IMG/VR virus record: IMGVR_UViG_3300025120_000440 | Location: 1-27,078 of that record | Reading direction: 5' to 3' (one strand) | Length of the DNA: 27,078 nucleotides | DNA from: a virus | Shown: positions 16,643-26,700 of the stretch, piece after piece | How the letters are laid out: the number at the start of each line of letters is the position of its first letter | Numbering within the stretch: the stretch's first letter is position 1 | Translations under genes and position numbers: made by a program | The notes under the pieces: generated by a model | What the model was told of the DNA's origin: nothing | Seen by the model: the letters and a program-made list of their open reading frames with translations, nothing else | Databases searched by the model: none

Positions 16643-17740
16643 ATGGAGAATAAAAACATAACATATAATCTGTCTATACAGCAAGCTAATAAAAGTAACG
16701 CGCTAGCTTACAACGAAGATTACGTTGCAGCTAACATTGACGCTTCTTTTAAAATACTAGACAATGCTTACGCCAATACAGGTAAGATGTATGCTAAACT
16801 AAAAATGGCTATACAATCAGGTAAATGTTTAGATGAAAGCTGTAATTATGAACATGAGCAAGTAAAGAGACTAGATGAAGCTCCTCAGAAGTCCATAGAG
16901 TTCTTACAACAGGTCGTAGACGAGCTTTCTGTAACAGAGGATAATTACTATGATGTTAACAACGATTACTCTTTTATGGTCGCTAATTGCATTATGACCA
17001 ATAAGCCTGGTTTTTCTAAGACAGAAGGATATAATGTTTATTTAAATCTTATGCAAGATGGTTCTCAGGAAATAGTATTTGAAGGACCTTTGTTTGAAAA
17101 GCCTTTAGTAATTAACAACAATACGCTTAGTGCTTTACTAGAATCAAATACTAGTCTTGTAGTTGAAACTCCAGATGTAAATGCAGACATGCTAAAACTA
17201 TTAGTTGATAGCGGTGTTTTAGCAGACGGATCTGCAGATGAAGAAGGCAATTTATTACCAGAAGCTTCTTTGTCTGAAGAGTTTGTTATGAAAAATGTAG
17301 ACGGATCTTTTGACTATGAAATAATAGACATAGGCGGTGGTAAAGGTAGAAACGTACTTAAATTTGATTTAGATAAAATTAAAAGAAAAGCACAGCCATT
17401 TGTAAATGCTGAAGTAGCAGGCTTGTTACAACAAGAACAAAGCGTTGTAGCTGCTTGGAACGTTTTTATTGGTCAAGGATCAAGTGTTGAAGAAGATGAT
17501 CAAATGGCACAAAATGCAAACGCAGGCAGTGTTGCTTGGGATTACAAAGAAGTATTACCTTTGTCTCAAAAAAATAAAGAATTATTTGAAAGCAAATACG
17601 GAGATTATTTTATGAATAATTACTTAAAGCAATTTACTACAAACAAGCTACCTACAGTAGGGGCAGACGCTGCTGTATTTGATTTAGCAGAAGCTAAAAA
17701 AGCTAAAGCTCAAAAGTTTATTGACGATAACCAATTATAA
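16643..17740 (+). CDS. Putative internal virion protein of unknown function (365 aa)
   Basis: I do not recognise this family. The protein is acidic and soluble, with no signal peptide or membrane segment. The N-terminal ~90 residues are helical (DASFKILDNAYANTGKMYAK) and include KCLDESCNYEHEQ, whose spaced Cys and His residues could bind metal but do not form a familiar motif. The middle (residues about 120-215) looks mixed alpha/beta. Residues about 227-238 include the glycine-rich DIGGGKGRN. The C-terminus is Ala/Lys-rich and helical. Its tight position, 10 bases before the 3008-aa gene and 9 bases after the ejection-type protein, suggests a virion-internal partner or a chaperone for the giant protein. 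That is inference from order only. Confidence 0.5.
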   Translation: MENKNITYNLSIQQANKSNALAYNEDYVAANIDASFKILDNAYANTGKMYAKLKMAIQSGKCLDESCNYEHEQVKRLDEAPQKSIEFLQQVVDELSVTEDNYYDVNNDYSFMVANCIMTNKPGFSKTEGYNVYLNLMQDGSQEIVFEGPLFEKPLVINNNTLSALLESNTSLVVETPDVNADMLKLLVDSGVLADGSADEEGNLLPEASLSEEFVMKNVDGSFDYEIIDIGGGKGRNVLKFDLDKIKRKAQPFVNAEVAGLLQQEQSVVAAWNVFIGQGSSVEEDDQMAQNANAGSVAWDYKEVLPLSQKNKELFESKYGDYFMNNYLKQFTTNKLPTVGADAAVFDLAEAKKAKAQKFIDDNQL

Positions 17741-17750
17741 ATTAAATTAA

Positions 17751-20700
17751 ATGCTGTTAATAGAAAAAGTACAGGAATTACAAGCAATTCAACCTCCTCT
17801 TGATCCTACAGAAATGAACAGAAGGATTGCAGAATGGAAAAAACAAACTGGTTACAAAGCACCAGAAGCAATAGAGGTTAAAGAAGTAAAGACACAAGAC
17901 TTCCCGGAAAAGGATCCGAACGAGAAGTCGCAAAACAATACAGGGTCCGTAGTTTCAGATTCTGGAAGTGGCAAGCCGACTTTTACTTCAATGTACGACG
18001 AAGATATAGTAGCTCAAAACAGCCTTAATAAGATAAATCAAAATATAGAAAGAGGCATAATAGCAGATGCTCAAAGAGCTTTAGCTACTTCTCGAGTTTC
18101 ATTTGAAGATCCTTACGCTGGATTTGATGAGCTGATTGAAGAAGAAGGCATTGGAGAGGCTGGTAAAATTGATTTACAAAAAGCCGAAGCTGTTTTACCT
18201 GTAGTAGATAAATCAGAAAGAGTTCCAGATCAAGTTAGAAGTTTTATAGAAGCAGAGGCTTTAAGTAAAGAGCAATTTGATAGCCTGCAAAATGAGTTTT
18301 TTAATAATGAAGATTTATTTAAGCCTATTACTAGAACACGATTAGCAGAAGGCTCAGCAGGTAGTGGTATGGATATTAAAGCCGGTTTAATGACACCTGG
18401 CCTACAAGAACAATACACTGTTTATCCAAACCAAGCAGAATTAGATAAAGCTAAAAAACAACTATTAGAAAAACCTAGAAAGAAAGGCGATCCAAAGCCT
18501 ACTCAAGAAGATATAGAATATAGAGCTAGACAAAACATGTTTAACGCTAAGGCTAGAGACATTAGAATGTCTAATGCTACTGATTGGCTGTTTAATATAA
18601 CGGACCCTGAAGAAAGAGCTAAAGTAAGAGAAGAAATAGGTGGTTATATAGTTGAGAAAAAAGATAAAGCTACTTGGGAAATAGATGACTATGCTAAAGA
18701 TTTAGAATTTGATTTAAGTAAATTTAAAGAAAGTTCTCTTGTTAGTGATTTTAAAAATTACACTAAAGGCTTAAAAGAAAAACAAAAGGCTATAAAGACT
18801 CTTCAAGATAAAATTGTTGAAAAACAAAAAAAAGGTTTGCCTGTAACTGAAGATCTTTTGAAATATAGAGAAATATCTGAAAATTACAAAAACTTTGTAG
18901 GTTCTTATAATAAGCTTGGAGCTAATCTAAGAAATGAGCAAATGGATCTTGAAAATAGAGTTTCAGAATACACTGAAATGGTTTCTACTATAAAAGAATC
19001 AGAAACTCAATTAGATGCTTTAAAGAGAATTTATAACAAAACAGATAAAAGATTTACAGATTTAGGATTAGGTTTCGCTGGATTATTTTCTAATAGTACT
19101 GCTTTTTTGGAAACTGCTAGCAATTATCTTGGTGCTAAAACAATAATTTTAGACGAAGAAACTAAAACAGTAAAAGAAGCAGAGGGTTCTACATTTTTTC
19201 AAGATGTAGCTAAAAAAGTATCTAAAGCAAAAGAATTTGCTGCAGAGAAATATTACAAACCAATAACTTTTGATAAAGCTTTTAGTAGTTTAGAGAACTT
19301 TGGTGAATATGCTATAGATCAAGTTGTAGCTCAAGCACCTATATTTGCCGCAATTGCATCAGGTAATGCAGGTATGCTTGGTGTTTCTGCTGCTTCAGCT
19401 GGTGAATATCAAACCAGTAGACAGCTAGAAGCTAAACAAATTGGAGGTAGAAAATACGATAAAGATGCTGTTTTTCTTCAATCATTAGGTTTTGGAGCCG
19501 CTGAATACGCTTTTGGTGTAGCACCTACTTCTTTGATATTAAGAGGTTTTGGAAAAAGTAGTACTGAGCTTGGCAAAAGAAAATTGTTTGATGGCTGGAA
19601 AAATTACTTTAAATATGTAAAAGAAAATGGAGCCTTAGATATAGGTCTAGCAGCTGCAGATGCTTTAGGTGAAGGTTTAACCACAATAGCTCAGAACGGT
19701 ATAGATGGTAGACCATTAGGTGAAAATGTAGCAGAGTCTATTTTTTCAGGTGGGATGTTTGGTGCTACTTTTGCAGCAGCACCGTATTTTAAAGGAGCTT
19801 TTGCTGCGTCTTTAAGTGACTACAGTACAACTTCTGATTATAGAGCTAATCTTAAAATGATGCAAAGTTTACAAAACGCTATAGATTCACCGTTTACATC
19901 TAAACAAGACAAAGAGGCTTTTGAAAAACAAAGAAAAGAACTAGAAGATCAAAATAATAAAATAGTAGAAGATAGAATAAATTTAACTACTAACAACCTA
20001 AACAAGCAGGGTGGAGAGTTGCTGTCTGCTTCTATGAAACGGCAAGAAGAACTTAGAGTTCAAGCCGAGGCTTTAGATAATAATGATGCAATACCAGCTG
20101 ATCAGAAAAAAGCAATGATTAGCGCTCTTCAAAACGAATTTAATACATTAGAAGCTGGAGCAGATAAGTTTAAAAAAGCTTTTACCAACACCTTTGGTCT
20201 TTTAAAAACTACAGAGCAAAACAGATTAAAGACTGAAGCCACTAGATTACTGCAAGTTGATGGCGTTCAAGAACCGTCTGGAACTCAAATAGCTAGAAAA
20301 GCAGAGCAATTGCATGTTAAAGAAAAATTAGAAAACACTTTAAAGTCTGATAAGTCTACTTTAAAAGCAATGGCTGGAGCTGGTATAGATGTTAAATACA
20401 ATGTTTCTGACACCAACAAGCAGGCTATTGATGAGTTTACCAAAATGATGAATGCTAGAGCGGCAGACTCTAATAATAGTATTACAGAAGAGCAAGCTAA
20501 AGCGGAAATAGATAGATTTACAGAAGGAATAAAAAGTGGTAGATTAAATGGCTACAACGTGTCTTCAACTAATTTAAAAACTGGTAAAAAAGTATATGAC
20601 TCTATTACATCTGTTCAAAACTCTATAGCTAATGAAAGAAGCCAAACAAGTCTTCACGAGCTTGGACATGTTATACTAACTGAGGCTTTAGGTATTGATT

Positions 20701-23700
20701 CTGCGGCTTTTAAAGAAGGCTCAGATCTTATTCTATCTTATTTAAAAGAAGCAAACCCAGAGGCTTACACTAGAATTTCAACTAGAACAAAAGGTCAAGG
20801 CGCTGATGAAGTTTTTACTGTGTTTTTTGAAGAAGTTGCAGATGGTAAAATAAAATTAGACAAAGCAAAAGGTACAGGATTTTTAGGTTATTTAGGATCA
20901 ATGCTTGGAACAGCTACATCGCAAGCGTCAAAAACAGATTATAACTACAATTTTAAAGGAGAAACTGATATAATTAAGTTTTCTAAAGAAATAGGTAGAA
21001 AATTAAAAGATGGTACTTTAACTGTTGGTGATGTAAAAACAATACAAGAAGAAGGTTTAGCAGGAAAAACAGAAGTTCCAGTTCAAGAACTTGATGAAGT
21101 AGTTGTTACAGCTCAAGCTGCTAGTACAGAAAGCAAAGCTAGTATTGAAGTTAAAAATAGAGCTCAAGAATTAATAATAAAATCTAAGTCTGAAGAAAAA
21201 CTAACAAGAAAAGAAGAAGCAGATTTACAGACTCAATTAGAGATTTTAGCTTTAGACGCTTTAGGTTTTAAGCAAGGAAAAGGAACAGCAACCAGACAAG
21301 AAGCTTTAAGCTTTGTTAATCAATACATACCAGGCATAGTAAGAAGATTTGATCCTAAAAGAAACCTTCAAATATCTACTCTTTTATTTAGAAATATAAG
21401 TCCTAAAAAACAAAGGTTTTATGGTGAAGAATTACAACTTGAAAAAAGAGGTGTTGAATCTAGTTTAGCAGATGAAAGAGTTGGAGAATTAACTACTGAA
21501 GAAACTAAAACTGAAACAGTTGATATAGAATTAGCTAAAAAACCTAGCGAAACTACTAGGTTTAATGAAAACTATATTGATTCGGCATTTAAAGAAAACA
21601 ATGATACTAGCAAAGAGGGTATTGAAAATAAAATAACAGAAACTGTAACTGAGTCTTTTAAAGACAGACCTGTAAAAAACTTTAAAGAAACTGGTAAAAT
21701 ACCTCAAGCTTTAGCTAAATTATATGCTGACATGTTTGGTATAAAAACGGTTAATGCTTTAATAGAAAAACAAAGAAACCTTCAAAAGCTAGATGAGCCT
21801 GGAGCTATAAGGGCTAGACAGTTTTTAATTGACAATGCTGCAACTGATTTTGCTAGACTGCCTAGAGTTAAAGATGATCTTGGAAAAGCTACTGGTATAT
21901 TTCAAACAAAGTTAGGTAAAGTAATGTACAATAAAAATGGTAAACTTGTTGGTACATTAAAGCAATATAAAGATATAATACAAGGTAAAGAAATTACATT
22001 ACCAGATTACAATGGTAATGAAATTACTTTTAACGCTAGAGATGCTCAAGGTAAAAAGAAACCTATATATAGAGACTCTCAACATATAACCGCTGCTTTA
22101 GATTTTCATATTAGAAACAGAGCATTTGAAACATTAGTGCCATTACAAGGAAAAAGAGTACAGCTAGGTGCTAAATTTAGCTTAGAGACGCGTCAAGATT
22201 TAAACTGGAAGAAAACTGACGAAGATATTCAAACCACGTTTGAAGTTAAAGGAAAAAAATATACTACTAGACTAGAGGAGACTGCTTTCATGGAGTTTGA
22301 CGAAGGCCAAACTTATGATGACATTGATGATATAGCTAAAAAACTAGGTATACAAAAAGACTCTGAAGGTGACGATATATCAAGCTCTGAAAGATTTTAT
22401 CATTTACAATTTGCAGATAAGGCTGGTAAAATGGATATAACAGGAGCTGGTAATGCAGCTGAGGTATTTTCAGTTAATATAAACGGAGTTGTAGATTATT
22501 TAAAAAATAATCCTGAAATAGAAGGAGTTATATTTACAGCTAAAGAAGCTAGTAGAATTAGACTTTACAAAAGACTGGCCGAGGCTATGGCTGATAAGTT
22601 AGGTGGTACATTTGGATTTGAAAATGACACTTTTATTGTAGCTAAAAAAACAAAACCAGAAGCTAAGCTAAGCGAGGAGGTTAAAATAACACCAGCTAGT
22701 TTAAGAAAAGCAGCTTTAGCAGCTACTGGATCTCTAACTGGAGGTACGTTTAAAAACTTCACAGTTAAAGAGCTTAAAGATATGGGCTTCGAAACTGTAG
22801 CTGATGTTAAAAGAGCATTTAATCTAAACATAAGACCTGATGATAATAGACCTATAACTAGTTCAGGTTTTAAAGCTTTAGGAGGTAATGTTCAGGTAAT
22901 GACAAATGCAGTCAATGAATTCTTAAAAGAATTTCCTCAATATAGGGAAATTATAAGAAGATCTACCACTAGTTCTATGAAAAGAAATAGTATGGTTGGT
23001 GCTACTTATTTTGATAAAGTTGTACCTAAAGTAGAAGGTAAATTTGATATTATAAAAAGAGATCCATACAAAGGTAAAGATAAAAAACTTACCAAAGGTT
23101 TTGTTAAAAAGACTAACAGCAAAGACTACTTAAGAGATCAATATAGTAAGTTAAAATACCTTGAAAATTTTTGGATTGATGTTCAAAGTTATTTAAAAGA
23201 CAATAAAGATCAAGCTTTTATGTTTGAACAAATGCTAGATGATTCTCAAAACAATATGGGTAGTTTAATGCGTATATCTCCTCCTATATTATTTTTGCCA
23301 TTAAAAAATGGTAAAATAGATTTTACTAGTATTATAAGAGAAGAACATAATTTTCCAGCTAATCAAGTTGGTAGTATGTTATTAGACGCTGCCATGAAAG
23401 GTAATGTTGAAGAAGCATTTAAAGTCGTAAGCGCTGCTTATATGCAAGGACCGCTCATAATGAGTGATGATAATAAAATAGATGTTGATTTTAAAAGAAC
23501 TATGCCAGATTTTTTCTGGGATACAATGGTTCCAAGAATACTATCTGGTGATTTAAAAATACCTGAAGGATCTGCTTCTGTTATAAGACTATCGGAAGCG
23601 GGTGTTAATTTAGATAATTATTTATTTTTACCAGAAAACCAAACTTTTTCAGAATACTTTTTTGGAACAAATGGTCTACCTGTGCAAACTCAAAATGCTC

Positions 23701-26700
23701 TTCTAAAAGAATATTTCAGCGGTGAAAGTTCATTACAGCAAATAAGAGATTATGGTAAAAAAGACGCTCCAATTGTAGCCAAAGAAAACATTGTTGCTCC
23801 TATAAACAATGAAATGGCTGGCAAGCTTAGTATTGAAGGTGACAACTCTAATAACTCTATAGAAGTTGTTAAAGAGTTAAGTAATTTAGATGCCGCCGCG
23901 AGAGTTGCTAGAAAATTAAACAACCCTATTAAAAAAGCTAGAATATTTGATTTTGATGATACATTAGCTAGATCCAATAGTAAGGTTATTGTTACAATGC
24001 CTTTTTTAGAACGTGGTAGTGAAATGGCAGATATAATAGCTAGAAGATTGTTTAAAAAAGAATTTGAAAATCTACCAAGCTATAAGCAAACTTTTAACAG
24101 CTTAACAGATCAGCAACAAATAAAAGTATTACAACAAATACCTGGAGCTGTTACAGAAATAAATGCAACTCAATTTGCTGAGCAAGCTGGTGATCTTGAA
24201 GCTCAAGGCGCTACATTTGATTTTAGTCAGTTTGAAAAAGTTATTGATGGTAAAAAAGGACCTTTATTTAAAGTGGCAGAAAATATTGCTAACGCTAGAG
24301 GAACTGAAGATATATTTATATTAACCGCTCGACCACAAGCTGCAGCTGGTCCTATACAAGAATTTATGAAAGCTTTAGGTATAAATATACCTTTAGGTAA
24401 TATAACAGGTTTAGGAGATGGAAAAGCTTCAGCTAAAGGTAGATGGGTTGCTAGTAAAGCTGCAGAAGGTTATAATGATTTTTATTTTGCAGATGACGCC
24501 GTTAAAAACGTAGCAGCTGTTAAAGAGGTTTTAGATCAAGTTGATGTAAAATACAAAGTGCAAATAGCTAAAGCTAGTAAAGAAAATACTTTTAACACTA
24601 TAGTCAACGATATGATATTTGATTCTTCTGGAATTGAAACATATAAGCAATTTTCAGCTGCAAAAGCTAAAACAGTTGGTGCTAACAAAGGTAAGTATAA
24701 TTTCTTAATACCTGCATCGGCAGAAGACTTTACAGGGCTACTGTACAAAATGTTAGGTAAAGGCAAGAAAGGCGATGCTCAAATGGCTTTTCTTAAAACA
24801 AACTTGTTAGATCCATACATGAAAGCTGAAGACACCGTTGTGCAGGCTAAAATGGCTGCAGCTAATGATTTTATGGCGTTAAAGCAAGAGTTTCCAGGTT
24901 TACCTAAGACATTTAGAAAAGAAACTGGTATTGGTGGTTTTACATATCAACACGCTATAAGAACTTATATTTGGAATAAACAAGGCATGTCAATACCTGG
25001 GCTGTCTAAAGCAGATATTAGAAAATTAAGTAAGTTTGTAAAAGACAATACAGATCTTAGAGTTTTTGCAGATCAATTAATAACTTTACAAAAAGGTAAG
25101 TTATATCCTGAACCTGGTAAAGACTGGTTAGGTGGTAACTTAACTACAGATATTATTGGTGGTATAAACAAGATCAGTAGAGCAGAAGCTCAGCAAGAGT
25201 TTAGAGAGAATTTAGATATTATATTCTCACCTGAGAACTTAAGTAAAATGGAAGCTGCTTACGGTACAAGATGGCGGCGAGCTATGGAAGATAGTATACG
25301 TCGTATGAAAGCAGGTACTAATAGACCAATAGGAAGCAACCCTGTAACAGAAAAGATATTTGACTGGCTAAACAACTCAGTCGGTGCTGTAATGTTCTTA
25401 AATACAAGATCTGCATTGCTACAGACTATCTCTGCTGTAAACTTTATAAATTGGGGTGATAATAATATTGTAGCCGCAGGTAAAGCGTTTGCAAATCAGA
25501 AACAATACTGGAAAGACTTTATGTCGCTTATGAACTCTGATTATTTAGTGCAACGCCGTAATGGTCTTAAGATTAATGTAAGTGAATCTGAAATAGCAGA
25601 TGCAGTAAAAGATTCTAAAAACAAACCAAGAGCTGCTATTGCTTTCTTACTTAGCAAAGGTTTTGTTATGACAAGGTTTGCTGATAGTTTTGCTATTGCT
25701 TCTGGTGGAGCTACGTTCTATAGAAATAGAATAAAGAAGTATATTAAAGAAGGTATGGATCAAAAGCTTGCAGAAGAAAAAGCATTTGATGACTTTAGAG
25801 CATTAGCTGAAGAAAACCAGCAGTCAAGTGATCCGTCTAAAATTAGTATGCAGCAGGCATCAGCCGCAGGTCGTGTAATACTTGCTTGGGCAAATACTCC
25901 GATGCAGTATGCTAGAATACAAAAAAGATCTGCACAAGATCTTATTGCAGGTCGTGGCGACTGGAAGACTCATGTGTCTAAAATAGCTTATTACGGTTTT
26001 GTACAGAATTTAATATTCAACGCGCTGCAGCAAGCTTTATTCGCCATAGGATTTGGTGATGACGATGAAGATGAAGATCCAAAGAAAAAAGCACGTGCTG
26101 ATAAGAAAATAGCTAGAGTTGCAAACGGTATGATTGACTCACAATTAAAAGGTTTAGGTATTGCAGGTACAGCGGTTTCAGCTGTCAAGAATATGATAAT
26201 TAAGCTATACGATGAGCACGGTAAGAAAACACCTGAGTATGAAGCTGCGTCAGTTGAAGCTCTAGGATTTTCACCACCACTTAACTCTAAATATAGAAAA
26301 CTAGTAGGCGGATTAAAAAGCTTTAGCTGGAATAGAAAAGAAATGAAAGAAAAAGGCTTTAGCCTTGACAATCCAGCTTATTTAGCAGGTGCTCAGATTA
26401 TATCTGCTTTTACAAACGTGCCTGTTGATCGTGTTGTTAAAAAAGCAAACAACGTTAGAGGTTTATTAAGTAATCAAACAGAGACTTGGCAAAAGATTGC
26501 ATTAGGTTTAGGTTGGGGTACTTATGATATTGGTTTACCTTACTATGGAGGTTGGGATAAACCTAAAGATCCAACACCTGAAGAGATTAAACAACGTGAG
26601 TTTGATACAATGAAAAAAGATACTAAAACATCTGATCAAGTACAAATGCTATTAGATTTAGGTCTTGATAAAAAACAAATTAAAGCATTGCGTTATGAAG

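Noticed and set aside
25991-26371. 126-codon minus-strand frame opposite the giant gene
   Set aside because: Its Ser-rich and Phe-rich composition is the reverse complement of the Asp/Glu/Lys-rich coding sequence; no regulatory signals support it.
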